NCBI GenBank assembly: GCA_002420005.1
Contig: DIHE01000043.1
Location: forward strand, 15,196-57,039
Direction of reading: 5' to 3'
Origin: Holophagales bacterium UBA5704
GTDB taxonomy: Bacteria; Acidobacteriota; Thermoanaerobaculia; Multivoradales; UBA5704
DNA length: 41,844 bases
The translations under genes and the position numbers were made by a program. Within the stretch, counting starts at the first letter, position 1, and each line of letters begins with the position of its first letter. The notes below the pieces were generated by a model. The model did not search any database and was not told where the DNA came from. It saw only the letters and a list, made by a program, of their open reading frames with translations. Shown piece after piece: positions 31,460 through 39,471 of the stretch.

Positions 31460-33622
31460 ATGGCCAGGAAAAAGAACGTCTCCTCCCCTCCGCTGAACGA
31501 CTCCCCCGGGTCCCTTCTGTACGACAGCCAGGGGCTCGCCTGGCTCGTTCTCGATGATGCCGCCAAGAAGGTCAACACGCTGTCCTCTCGGCTGTTCGTC
31601 TGGTTCGAGGAGCAGCTCGACCGGCTGGAGAGCGAGCCTCCGGCCGGGCTGGTGATCACCTCCGGCAAGCCGGACGGGTTCGTGGCCGGGGCCGATCTCG
31701 AAGAGCTCCTCGCGGTCGCCGACAAGGAGGCGGTGATCGCCCTCCTGCAGCGGGGCCATGCGGCCATGGAGCGCCTCGCAGGCCTGCCGTTCCCGACCGT
31801 GGCGGCGATCCACGGTGCCTGCCTGGGAGGCGGGCTGGAGCTGGCTCTCGCCTGTCACTTCCGGGTGGCGACCGAGCACCGCAAGACGAAGCTCGGCCTG
31901 CCGGAGGTGCAGCTCGGGCTGATCCCCGGGCTCGGCGGCACGCAGAGGCTGCCGCGCCTGGTCGGTGTGCCCGGGGCGCTCGATCTGATCCTGACCGGCA
32001 AGCAGCTCGACGCCCGCCGCGCCCGCAAGCTGGGGCTGGTGGACGACACCTGCCATCCGGTGGACCTGGCGCGTGCCGCCGAGCGCTGGGCGCGCACCCG
32101 GCCCGGGAAACGCGCCGCCGCGGGGGGCATCGCCCGCCGGGCGACGGACCTCATCGCCCGCACCCCGGTGGCCGAGCGCCTGATCTTCGACAAGGCGCGG
32201 AGCGGGGTGCTCACCAAGACCGCCGGCCACTATCCGGCGCCGCTGGTGGCGGTGGAGGTGGTGCGCGACGGGCTGAAGCTTCCGCTCCCTCGCGCGCTCG
32301 ACGTGGAGACCGGCGCCTTCTCCGAGCTGGTGGTCTCCGAGGCGGCGAAGAACCTGATCTCCATCTTCTTCATGAAAACCGCCGTCGAAGCGCGGGCGGC
32401 CAAGGTGGCGCGGGCTGCCCGGCCGGTGCCGCGCGTCGGCGTCCTCGGCGCCGGCTTCATGGGGGCCGGCATCGCGCAGGTGCTCGCCGCCAAGGGCACG
32501 CCGGTCGTCCTCAAGGACAAAGACCTGGCGGGGCTGGGCCGCGGCCTCGGCTTCGCGGCGCAGGAATTTCGCGGCCTCACCAAGCGGCGCCGGCTCACCG
32601 AGGCCGAGTCGAAGCTCGCCCTCGGGCGCATCCACGGCACGGTGGACGGCACGGCCCTGGCGCGGATCGACCTGGTCATCGAGGCGGTCTTCGAGGACGT
32701 CGGCATCAAGCACCAGGTGATCCGCGAGGTCGAGGCGGTGGCGCCCGAGAGCCTGATCTTCGCCTCCAACACCTCGGCGATCCCCATCGCCACGCTGGCG
32801 CAGGCGAGCCGGCGGCCGGAGAACGTGGTCGGGATGCACTTCTTCAGCCCGGTGGCCAAGATGCCCCTCCTGGAGGTCATCCGCCACCCCGGGACCTCCG
32901 ACGAGGCGGTGGCCACGGTGGTCGATGTCGGCCGGACCATGGGCAAGACCGTCATCGTGGTCAACGACGGCCCGGGCTTCTTCACCACCCGGGTGCTCGG
33001 CGCCATGCTCAACGAAGCGGCCTGGATGCTCGCCGAGGGGGCCGACATCGCCCGGGTGGATCAGGCGATGGTCCGCTGGGGGTGGCCGGTGGGGCCGTTC
33101 GCCCTGCTCGACGAGGTGGGGCTCGACGTCGCGAAACATGCCGGGGGCGTCGTGCGCGAAGCCCTGGGCGAGCGGCTGGAGGCGCCCGCCGTCTTCGACC
33201 GCATGATCGGCGACCGGCGCCTCGGCCGCAAATCGAAGCGCGGGTTCTACCTCTACGAGGACGACGAGAAGAAGGGGCAGAGGCCGGTCGATCCGGCCGT
33301 CTACAGACTCCTCGGCTGGCGGGCGCAGCCGTTCGAGGAGGAAGAGGCCGTCGATCGCTGCTGGCTCCAGATGCTCAATGAGACCGCGCGCTGCATGGAG
33401 GAAGGGATCCTCAGCGATCCGGCGGACGTCGACATCGGGGTCATCTTCGGGTTCGGCTTTCCGCCGTTCCGCGGCGGCCTTCTGCGCGAGGCCGACCACC
33501 GGGGTCTCTCGTGGGTGGTCGACCGGCTCGACGAGCTGGCCGGGCGCCACGGCACCCGCCTGGAACCGGCGCCGCTGCTGCGCGACATGGCACGGCGCGG
33601 TGCGGCCTTCCACCCCCGGTGA
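31460..33622 (+). CDS. fadJ: Fatty acid oxidation multifunctional enzyme (enoyl-CoA hydratase / 3-hydroxyacyl-CoA dehydrogenase)
   Basis: A 720-residue bifunctional beta-oxidation enzyme. The N-terminal crotonase domain (about 20-200) has VAGADLEELL, AAIHGACLGGGLELALACHF and the catalytic Glu region GLPEVQLGLIPGLGGTQRLPR. The dehydrogenase part begins with the NAD-binding VGVLGAGFMGAGIAQVLAAKG (split by GxGxxG near 330), with SNTSAIPI, VGMHFFSPVAKMPLLEVI and the C-terminal domain VNDGPGFFTTRVLGAMLNE. FGFGFPPFRGGLL lies near the end. It lacks a thiolase domain, which would be a separate protein. The order and length fit the FadJ/FadB alpha-subunit class; the choice between J and B is a convention here. 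It ends one base before the convergent XRE gene. Confidence 0.9.
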   Translation: MARKKNVSSPPLNDSPGSLLYDSQGLAWLVLDDAAKKVNTLSSRLFVWFEEQLDRLESEPPAGLVITSGKPDGFVAGADLEELLAVADKEAVIALLQRGHAAMERLAGLPFPTVAAIHGACLGGGLELALACHFRVATEHRKTKLGLPEVQLGLIPGLGGTQRLPRLVGVPGALDLILTGKQLDARRARKLGLVDDTCHPVDLARAAERWARTRPGKRAAAGGIARRATDLIARTPVAERLIFDKARSGVLTKTAGHYPAPLVAVEVVRDGLKLPLPRALDVETGAFSELVVSEAAKNLISIFFMKTAVEARAAKVARAARPVPRVGVLGAGFMGAGIAQVLAAKGTPVVLKDKDLAGLGRGLGFAAQEFRGLTKRRRLTEAESKLALGRIHGTVDGTALARIDLVIEAVFEDVGIKHQVIREVEAVAPESLIFASNTSAIPIATLAQASRRPENVVGMHFFSPVAKMPLLEVIRHPGTSDEAVATVVDVGRTMGKTVIVVNDGPGFFTTRVLGAMLNEAAWMLAEGADIARVDQAMVRWGWPVGPFALLDEVGLDVAKHAGGVVREALGERLEAPAVFDRMIGDRRLGRKSKRGFYLYEDDEKKGQRPVDPAVYRLLGWRAQPFEEEEAVDRCWLQMLNETARCMEEGILSDPADVDIGVIFGFGFPPFRGGLLREADHRGLSWVVDRLDELAGRHGTRLEPAPLLRDMARRGAAFHPR

Positions 33623-33623
33623 G

Positions 33624-34019
33624 CTAGCTGCGCCCCAGGTCCGCGAGCAGCTTGCGCAAGGAGGTCAGCATCATGTGCTCGATCTCCTCGCGCGACAGGG
33701 CGGAGAGTTTCGACGGAGCATCCTCCTGCTCGCCCGGGGCCTGGAACCCTTGCAGGACGTCGCGCACGCGGACGGCCGCCGCGGTCCCGGGGGTGGGGAC
33801 CCGCGGATAGGCGATGTGGAAGAACTCGGCCGGCCGAAGCCCCAAAGCTCCACAGAGGTCGAGGACGTGCTCGACCTTGAGCTCGATCGCCCCGGAGAAC
33901 AGGCGGCTCAGATACCCGTAGCTCAACCCCAGCTTCTTCTCGAGATCCCGGTTGGTGAGGTCGAGAATCTTCATCGCGGTTTTGAGGACGTTCAGGAGCC
34001 GTTTGATCTCTTCGTTCAT
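33624..34019 (-). CDS. XRE-family transcriptional regulator
   Basis: A 131-residue protein with an N-terminal helix-turn-helix of the XRE/Cro type (about residues 8-62): LLNVLKTAMKILDLTNRDLE, KKLGLSYGYLSRLFSGAIEL and VEHVLDLCGALGLRPAEFF. The C-terminal half has no domain I recognise and is acidic and helical (LSREEIEHMMLTSLRKLLADLG). It is divergent from the unknown gene at 34219; the intergenic palindrome at 34130-34147 is a candidate operator. A TAGACT hexamer nine bases before the ATG, with TTGTTC 18 bases further, suggests a leaderless transcript. The target genes are not known. Confidence 0.85.
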   Translation of the reverse strand: MNEEIKRLLNVLKTAMKILDLTNRDLEKKLGLSYGYLSRLFSGAIELKVEHVLDLCGALGLRPAEFFHIAYPRVPTPGTAAAVRVRDVLQGFQAPGEQEDAPSKLSALSREEIEHMMLTSLRKLLADLGRS

Positions 34020-34028
34020 GGCGGAGCC

Positions 34029-34058
34029 AGTCTACAACAACGGCGCAGGTGCGAACAA
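34029..34058 (-). promoter_or_regulatory. XRE gene promoter (TTGTTC-18-TAGACT)
   Basis: On the minus strand TTGTTC (34058-34053) is followed by an 18-base spacer, TAGACT (34034-34029), nine bases and the ATG at 34019. No Shine-Dalgarno is present. Confidence 0.5.
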
Positions 34059-34083
34059 TCGGCGGCCGGATGAAAATGACGGG

Positions 34084-34112
34084 TTGACTGGTCCAACTTC
34101 TCTGAGATAGAA
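34084..34112 (+). promoter_or_regulatory. Promoter for the unknown gene at 34219 (TTGACT-17-ATAGAA)
   Basis: TTGACT at 34084-34089 and ATAGAA at 34107-34112 are 17 bases apart. The transcript would start near 34119 with a ~100-base leader that contains the palindrome at 34130-34147. Confidence 0.5.
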
Positions 34113-34129
34113 ATCCCGGGACCGGTTTC

Positions 34130-34147
34130 GTTGCCCTACATGGCAAC
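34130..34147. promoter_or_regulatory. GTTGCC-N6-GGCAAC inverted repeat (putative operator)
   Basis: Perfect 6-base arms with a 6-base spacer, between the divergent XRE and unknown genes and just after the predicted start of the latter. This is a good candidate site for the XRE regulator (inferred). Confidence 0.5.
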
Positions 34148-34218
34148 ATTCCCGTGATGAGAACAACCCGAGACCGGCCCGTTGCGTTGGCGCAATCCGA
34201 GGCTGAGGAGGAGAAGAC

Positions 34219-34728
34219 ATGGCCGGTACCGAGCCCTTTCCGACCGACCCCATCAATGCCTTCCGTGGTGACTATCTCGACGAGCTCCACCGGCAGGACG
34301 AGGCTTTCTTTTCCGCCGAGGGCGAGAGCATGGGACCCTGGACGGTGCGCCTGGAGGAGGACGGCCACGCGCTGTACCGTCTGTGGGAAGGGCGCGAGCA
34401 TGGCGACCTGCCGGAGGCGGTCTTCCGCTTCCGCGACGTGGCCCTCCTGTTTCTCGCCGTCTGGCCGACGATCGGCCGCGACGCCGTCTTTCAAGCCGGA
34501 GAGCGGTCGGAGCAGGGCTTCGAGGTGCTCGGCGGCCCGCTGACCGTCGGCCACCTGCGGTCGTTCAGTGACGAGCTGCTGCACGCCGCCGGGGTGGCCG
34601 GTGCCATCGTCCGTTCTCCCCTGGCCCTGGCCGCCCTGGTCGAGGCGGCCGGCCCGGTGGTGCAGGAGAAGGTCGGCCAGATTCTCGCGCGGCGGCTGGC
34701 GGCGGGGCTGCGGGACGCTCTTCCGTAG
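34219..34728 (+). CDS. Hypothetical protein divergent from XRE regulator
   Basis: I do not recognise this 169-residue protein. It has no signal peptide or clear membrane segment. Segments such as PFPTDPINAFRGDYLDELHR, MGPWTVRLEEDGHALYRLWE, FRFRDVALLFLAVWPTIGRD and ALVEAAGPVVQEKVGQILAR suggest a mixed alpha/beta cytosolic protein, perhaps an adaptor. GAGGAGGAGAAG lies just before the ATG, a very strong Shine-Dalgarno, unlike the leaderless-type neighbours. The arrangement with an adjacent divergent XRE gene and an intergenic palindrome suggests XRE-controlled expression. It ends one base before the convergent ATPase gene. Confidence 0.75.
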   Translation: MAGTEPFPTDPINAFRGDYLDELHRQDEAFFSAEGESMGPWTVRLEEDGHALYRLWEGREHGDLPEAVFRFRDVALLFLAVWPTIGRDAVFQAGERSEQGFEVLGGPLTVGHLRSFSDELLHAAGVAGAIVRSPLALAALVEAAGPVVQEKVGQILARRLAAGLRDALP

Positions 34729-34729
34729 C

Positions 34730-36631
34730 TCAAGGGGCCGGCCGATCGGCCTCGGATCGACCTCCGCCAAGGGCCCGGAGGGCATTGAGGATGACGGCGA
34801 CGTCGATCGCCTCCTGGAAGAGGGCGCCGGAGAGCGGGGGGAGGAAACCGGCCGCGGCGACGATCATCGCGGCGACCGAGAGTCCCATCCCCGCCAGAAC
34901 GCTTTGCAGGGCGATGGCGCGCGCCCGCCGGGCGATCGCAAAGGCATCGGTGAGGCGGTCGAGGCGATCCTGCAGGATGACCACGTCGGCCGCTTCCGAG
35001 GAGGCGGTCGCGCCGCGCGCTCCCATGGCGACGCCGACATCGGCGGCGGCGAGGGCCGGTGCGTCGTTGATGCCGTCCCCCACCATCACCACGGGGCCGG
35101 CCCGGCGCTCCCGCCGCACCGCCTCGACCTTGCCCGCGGGCGAGCACTCCGCTTCCACGGCGTCGGTGCCGACCGCACGGCCCACCTGCTCGGCAACCGG
35201 ACGGTGGTCGCCGGTGAGCATCACGATCCGCCCGATGCCGAGCCGGCGCAAGGCTTTGAGCGTCGCCGCCGACTCGTCGCGCAGGTGATCCTCCAGGACG
35301 AGGGCCCCGGCGAGAACGCCGTCGAGCCCGACGAAGACGTTCGACAGGCCGCGTTCCGCGGTCTCCCAGCGCAGGGCCGCCGCGGCCGGCGGCAGCGGTG
35401 CTCCTCCGGCGATCCAGTCCGCCTTGCCGAGGGTGACCCGCCGGCCGCCGACCGTGCCCTCGATCCCTTGGCCGAGCCGTTCCTGGACATCGGAGGGAAA
35501 CGGCAGCCGCAAGCCTCGCTGGTGGGCCGCTGCGACGATGGAGGCGGCGAGCACGTGGGGCGAGACCTGGTCGAGGGCGGCGGCGTGGCGCAGGATCTCC
35601 TCGGCCGAGACCTCGGCAAAGGCCTCGATGCGCGTCACCTTCGGAACGCCGGAGGTGAGGGTGCCGGTCTTGTCCAGGAGCAGGATCTTTGCGCGGGCCA
35701 GGGCTTCGATCGCCGCCCCTCCCTTGACGATGACGCCGCGGCGGGCGGCCCGGGAGATGCCGGAGACGAACGCCACCGGCGCCGCCAGGATCAGCGGGCA
35801 TGGGGTGGCCACGACCAGGACGGCGAGGGCGCGCACCGGATCGCCCGAGAGCGCCCAGGCCAATCCGGCCACCACCAGGGTCACCGGCAAGAAGACCAGG
35901 GCGTAGCGGTCGGCGAGGCGGACGAAGGGCGCACGGGACGTCTCGGCTTCGCGGACCAGGCGGAGGATGGCCGCATAGGTGCTCTCCGCGGCGGAGGTCA
36001 CCGCCCGCAGGTCGAACGGGCCGCCGGCATTGACCACGCCGCTGCGCACCCGCTCCCCGGCATGGCGTTCCACCGGCACCGACTCGCCGGTCAGAGCCGA
36101 CTCGTCGAGCACCGCGGTGGCTCCTTCCTGCGACCCCTCTTCGAGCAGGCCGTCCACCGGCACGATCTCACCGGGCTTGACGAGCAGCCGGTCCCCCGGC
36201 CGCACCTCTTCCAGCGCCGGCTCGGCGAGATGGTGGTCCTCGTAGCGATGGACCACGCGCGGGGCCCGTTCCAGGAGGGCGGACAGCTCCTTGCGGGCGC
36301 GGCCGGCGGCGTAGATCTCGAGCATCTCGCCGCCGGAGAGCATCAAGGCGATCACCGCACCGGCCAGGTATTCGCCGAGCGCGAGCGATCCGGCCATGGC
36401 GAAGAGCGCGATCACGTCGACGCCGACCTCACCCCGGCGCAGGCTGGCCACGACCTCGAAGAGAAGAGGAAGGAGGACGATCGCGATGGTCGCTCCCCAG
36501 GCGGCATGGGCGACACCGGCCCGGCCGAGGAGCCAGGCGCCGGCTCCGACGACGAGACCGGCGACCGTGGCGGCGGCGGCGAGACGGGTGAGACCCCGGC
36601 CGTCCTCGGGGAGAGATCGCGGCAGGCTCAT
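34730..36631 (-). CDS. P1B-type heavy-metal-transporting ATPase
   Basis: A 633-residue membrane pump that exports a transition metal using ATP. The P-type core is complete: actuator LDESALTGESVPVER (about 180), phosphorylation site DKTGTLTSG (about 315), the HP-like segment DQVSPHVLAASIVAAAH, MLTGDHRP and GDGINDAPALAAADVGVAMG (about 535). The transmembrane metal site reads TPCPLILAAP (about 275) rather than the CPC of most copper or zinc pumps, so the metal cannot be assigned. There is no N-terminal HMA or Cys-rich metal-binding domain. The ATG at 36631 is chosen over an upstream TTG. A TATTCT hexamer lies eight bases before it. Confidence 0.9.
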   Translation of the reverse strand: MSLPRSLPEDGRGLTRLAAAATVAGLVVGAGAWLLGRAGVAHAAWGATIAIVLLPLLFEVVASLRRGEVGVDVIALFAMAGSLALGEYLAGAVIALMLSGGEMLEIYAAGRARKELSALLERAPRVVHRYEDHHLAEPALEEVRPGDRLLVKPGEIVPVDGLLEEGSQEGATAVLDESALTGESVPVERHAGERVRSGVVNAGGPFDLRAVTSAAESTYAAILRLVREAETSRAPFVRLADRYALVFLPVTLVVAGLAWALSGDPVRALAVLVVATPCPLILAAPVAFVSGISRAARRGVIVKGGAAIEALARAKILLLDKTGTLTSGVPKVTRIEAFAEVSAEEILRHAAALDQVSPHVLAASIVAAAHQRGLRLPFPSDVQERLGQGIEGTVGGRRVTLGKADWIAGGAPLPPAAAALRWETAERGLSNVFVGLDGVLAGALVLEDHLRDESAATLKALRRLGIGRIVMLTGDHRPVAEQVGRAVGTDAVEAECSPAGKVEAVRRERRAGPVVMVGDGINDAPALAAADVGVAMGARGATASSEAADVVILQDRLDRLTDAFAIARRARAIALQSVLAGMGLSVAAMIVAAAGFLPPLSGALFQEAIDVAVILNALRALGGGRSEADRPAP

Positions 36632-36639
36632 GGGAGCCA

Positions 36640-36645
36640 AGAATA
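36640..36645 (-). promoter_or_regulatory. TATTCT -10-like element eight bases before the P1B ATPase start
   Basis: On the minus strand TATTCT is followed by eight bases and the ATG at 36631, with no Shine-Dalgarno: the same leaderless-type spacing as seven other starts in the window. Confidence 0.4.
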
Positions 36646-36719
36646 GAAGAGCGTGCCGCGGAAGCCCAACCTTCCGATGGGGAGGCGTGGCACGCCGCCG
36701 GGTGGGGAAGGCCCTGCGC

Positions 36720-36725
36720 TATAGT
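36720..36725 (+). promoter_or_regulatory. Putative -10 element for purM
   Basis: TATAGT lies 21 bases before the purM ATG, leaving a leader of about 15 bases that holds GGGAG as Shine-Dalgarno. No -35 consensus is visible. Confidence 0.45.
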
Positions 36726-36746
36726 CCGCCTCCGGGAGCGCACCGC

Positions 36747-37835
36747 ATGACCTCGAAACGAAAACCCTCCGCCTATGCCGCCGCGGGCGTCGACATCGAC
36801 GCCCAGGAAAAAGGCCTCGCCCGCGTCAAGAAGCTGGCGAAATCCACCTTCACCCCGGGTGTCCTCTCCGAGATCGGCAGCTTCGGCGGTCTCTTCCGGC
36901 CGGACCTCTCCGGCATGGCCGAGCCCGTCCTCGTCTCCTCCGCGGACGGCGTCGGCACCAAGCTCGCCGTCGCCCGCCTGATGGACGACTACTCCACGGT
37001 CGGCATCGACCTCGTCAACCACTGTGTGAACGACATCCTGGTGCAGGGGGCCGAGCCGCTCTTCTTCCTCGACTACGTCGGCGCCGGCAAGCTCGACCCC
37101 GGAAAGATGGCCGAGCTGGTCGGGGGAGTCGCCCAGGGGTGCCGCGACAACGGCTGCGCCCTGCTGGGCGGCGAGACCGCCGAGATGCCCGGCTTCTACC
37201 AGCCCGGGGACTATGAGCTGGTGGGCTTCATCGTCGGCCTGGTCGACCGCCCGAAGCTCCTCGACGGCTCCCGGGTCGAGGCCGGCGACGTCCTCGTCGG
37301 CCTCCCTTCGTCGGGCCTGCACACCAACGGCTACTCCCTGGCGCGCCGCATCCTTTTCGACCAGGCCGGGCTCAAGGCGAAGGATCGCGCCCCCTGGGAG
37401 AAGAAGAAGCGCACCGTGGGCGAGGTCCTGCTCACGCCGCATCTGTCCTATCTCAAGTCGCTGCGCCCCTTGCTGGGCGACCGGGCGCTGCACGGCATGG
37501 CGCACATCACCGGCGGCGGCATCACCGACAACCTGCCGCGCATCCTGCCGCGGGAGACGCAGGCGCTGATCCGGGTGGGAAGCTGGCCGCTCCCCGAGCT
37601 TTTCCACTTCCTGCAGGAGACGGGGGAGGTCGAGGCGGAAGAGATGTTCCGGGTCTTCAACATGGGGATCGGCATGATCCTCGCGGTCGCCCCGGCCGGC
37701 CTCGGCGACGTCCTGGGCCTCTTGCGCTCCGTCGGGCAGAAGTCCTGGATCATCGGGACGGTCCAGACGGGCAGCTCCGGGGTGGTCTACGACCTGGGCT
37801 GGGCGCCGCCCGACCTCGGGGAGACCGCCGGGTGA
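36747..37835 (+). CDS. purM: Phosphoribosylformylglycinamidine cyclo-ligase (AIR synthetase)
   Basis: The enzyme makes aminoimidazole ribonucleotide (AIR) from FGAM with ATP, the fifth step of purine synthesis (cytosol). The 362 residues begin with SAYAAAGVDIDAQEKGLARV. They contain the PurM/AIRS motifs SSADGVGTKLAVAR (about 70), VNHCVNDILVQGAEPLFFLD (about 92-111), LGGETAEMPGFYQ (about 140), LPSSGLHTNGYSLAR (about 188) and HITGGGITDNLPRILP (about 250). The ATG at 36747 is chosen because the upstream open frame is antisense to the ATPase gene and GGGAG precedes this ATG. The stop overlaps the GTG of purN (GTGA), so the two are coupled. Confidence 0.95.
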   Translation: MTSKRKPSAYAAAGVDIDAQEKGLARVKKLAKSTFTPGVLSEIGSFGGLFRPDLSGMAEPVLVSSADGVGTKLAVARLMDDYSTVGIDLVNHCVNDILVQGAEPLFFLDYVGAGKLDPGKMAELVGGVAQGCRDNGCALLGGETAEMPGFYQPGDYELVGFIVGLVDRPKLLDGSRVEAGDVLVGLPSSGLHTNGYSLARRILFDQAGLKAKDRAPWEKKKRTVGEVLLTPHLSYLKSLRPLLGDRALHGMAHITGGGITDNLPRILPRETQALIRVGSWPLPELFHFLQETGEVEAEEMFRVFNMGIGMILAVAPAGLGDVLGLLRSVGQKSWIIGTVQTGSSGVVYDLGWAPPDLGETAG

Positions 37836-38449
37836 CCCGTCTCGGGGTTCTCCTCTCCGGTCGCGGCAGCAACTTCCTGGCGCTCCACGGCGCCATCGAG
37901 AGAGGCGAGCTGCCGGCGACGATCGCCGTGGTGATCAGCAACGTCGAGGAGGCGCCGGGCCTCGCCAGGGCGCGCGACCTCGGCCTGCGCGCCGCGGCCA
38001 TCCCGCACGGCCTGCCCGGCGGGCGCCGCGCCCAGGAAGCCCGGGTGCTGGCGGAGCTTCGCGCAGCGGAGGTGGACTGGGTCTGCCTCGCCGGTTACAT
38101 GCGGCTCCTGTCCGCCGACTTCGTGGCGGCCTGGCCGCGGCGCATCCTCAATGTCCACCCCAGCCTGCTCCCGGCCTTTCCCGGGCTCGATGCGCAGGCG
38201 CAAGCCCTGGAACACGGGGTCAAGGTGAGCGGCTGTACCGTTCATCTCGTGGACGAAGGCCTGGACAGCGGGCCGATCGTCGTCCAGCGGGCGGTGCCGG
38301 TGCAGGACGGCGACACGGTGGAGGATCTGGCGGCCCGCATCCTGGAGCAGGAGCACCAGGCATACCCGGAGGCGCTCCGCCGGCTCCTCACCGAGCCGTG
38401 GGAGGTGACCGGCCGCCGGCTCCGCTTTCTCGGCCCGGAGCGGGGGTAG
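37832..38449 (+). CDS. purN: Phosphoribosylglycinamide formyltransferase
   Basis: The enzyme transfers a formyl group from 10-formyl-tetrahydrofolate to GAR, the third step of purine synthesis. The 205-residue protein starts TRLGVLLSGRGSNFLALH, the usual GSNF phosphate-binding start. The catalytic Asn-His-Asp triad lies in RRILNVHPSLLPAFPG (Asn and His, about 108-110) and HLVDEGLDSGPIVVQ (Asp, about 146). LAGYMRLLS is also typical. The GTG start overlaps the purM stop by four bases, the normal purMN coupling. A pair of hairpins follows. Confidence 0.95.
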   Translation: MTRLGVLLSGRGSNFLALHGAIERGELPATIAVVISNVEEAPGLARARDLGLRAAAIPHGLPGGRRAQEARVLAELRAAEVDWVCLAGYMRLLSADFVAAWPRRILNVHPSLLPAFPGLDAQAQALEHGVKVSGCTVHLVDEGLDSGPIVVQRAVPVQDGDTVEDLAARILEQEHQAYPEALRRLLTEPWEVTGRRLRFLGPERG

Positions 38450-38497
38450 ACCGGCAGGACGCCGCCCCCAAGCTTCCCGAGCACGCCCCCTGGGAGC

Positions 38498-38541
38498 GCC
38501 GGCGTCTCACCGGCATTCAAGAAGAACGGGCCGAAGGCCCG
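38498..38541. terminator. Two short hairpins between convergent purN and the TPR gene
   Basis: GCCGG (38498-38502) pairs with CCGGC (38510-38514), and CGGGCC (38527-38532) pairs with GGCCCG (38536-38541) around GAA. The pair lies between convergent genes and may end both transcripts, though no T-run is seen. Confidence 0.45.
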
Positions 38542-38562
38542 CCCCTGCAAGAGCGGGTGAAG

Positions 38563-39471
38563 TCACGACGCGCCCTCGGCCCGCCCCGCCGCCACCCGCC
38601 GCGCCTCCTGGAGAACTGCCGCCACCTCCCGCACCGTCTCCACCGTGAGCAGGTCCTTCTCCGCGGCCTCTTGAAAGAGGACGAGAGCGGCCATCGCCTC
38701 GCGCTGGACGCCCTGCGCCTGAAAAACGGGAATCACCTCTTCGGCCAGCCGCCTGGCCTCGGCTGTTCGTCCCTGGCGGAGATAGACGACCGCCAGGTCG
38801 AGAGACACAAGAGCGGCGTCGTACCCGACGCCTTCGGCCACAAACCCGGCGCGGCACTCCGCGTAGGCCTGCTCGGCCGCCGCCAGATCGCCCATCCCCC
38901 CGGCGACGTCGCCCCGGAGCCAGAGAAGCCGGAGCTGCGTCCAAGGTTCCGGAAACCGCCGGAACAGCCCTTCGTTCCATTCCAGCACCTCGCCGGCTTC
39001 CGCGAACCGGCCTGCGGCCGCCAGGAAGAAGGTCAGATTGTAGAGCCCGCAGACGTGGAGCCGGGGCTCCGCTTCGGGACCCAGGAGGGCCAGGGCCGAC
39101 CGCGTCGTCTCGATGGCGCGGGCCAAGTCCTTCTGGTGGTTGTAGACGGCCCCGAGGTTGATCAGCACCCGCGCCGCATCGGCGTGCGCCTGTACCAAGC
39201 TGAACTGCATGGCGGCGCGCCGGAGGAGCCGCGCCGCTTCCGGGAGCCGGCGCTGGTCCTTGCGGAGCGAGCCCAGGAGATCGTCCACCCGGGCGACAAC
39301 GGCGGGGTCTGTCACGCCGTTGTCGATGAGGGCGTGCCGCGCCACGGCGAAAAGGTCATCCGCTTTGCGGCGCTCCCCCCCGACCCGGCGGGCATTCGCC
39401 ATGTGTGCCAGGGCAAGGACATAGAGCTCGGCGTAGCCCGGCGTTCCCGGATATCGGTTGGCAATCCTCAA
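38563..39471 (-). CDS. TPR-repeat protein, C-terminal part of a frameshift-split gene
   Basis: A 302-residue helical-repeat protein. TPR-like pairs are visible, for example AARLLRRAAMQFSLVQAHAD, AARVLINLGAVYNHQKDLAR, GRFAEAGEVLEWNEGLFRR and DAALVSLDLAVVYLRQGRTA. It has no signal peptide and should be cytosolic, binding proteins. The only start is a TTG (39471-39469) that overlaps the stop of the gene upstream as TTGA. Just before it the other frame reads LLALRIANRYPG across the junction. This is how I recall the intact family continuing, so the two frames are probably one gene broken by a two-base duplication or one-base loss in the CTCCTC run at about 39478-39484. Confidence 0.75.
   Translation of the reverse strand: MRIANRYPGTPGYAELYVLALAHMANARRVGGERRKADDLFAVARHALIDNGVTDPAVVARVDDLLGSLRKDQRRLPEAARLLRRAAMQFSLVQAHADAARVLINLGAVYNHQKDLARAIETTRSALALLGPEAEPRLHVCGLYNLTFFLAAAGRFAEAGEVLEWNEGLFRRFPEPWTQLRLLWLRGDVAGGMGDLAAAEQAYAECRAGFVAEGVGYDAALVSLDLAVVYLRQGRTAEARRLAEEVIPVFQAQGVQREAMAALVLFQEAAEKDLLTVETVREVAAVLQEARRVAAGRAEGAS

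Noticed and set aside
30365..33613. 1082-codon minus-strand open frame
   Set aside because: Overlaps fadJ and a secreted-protein gene; both have clear homology in their own frames.
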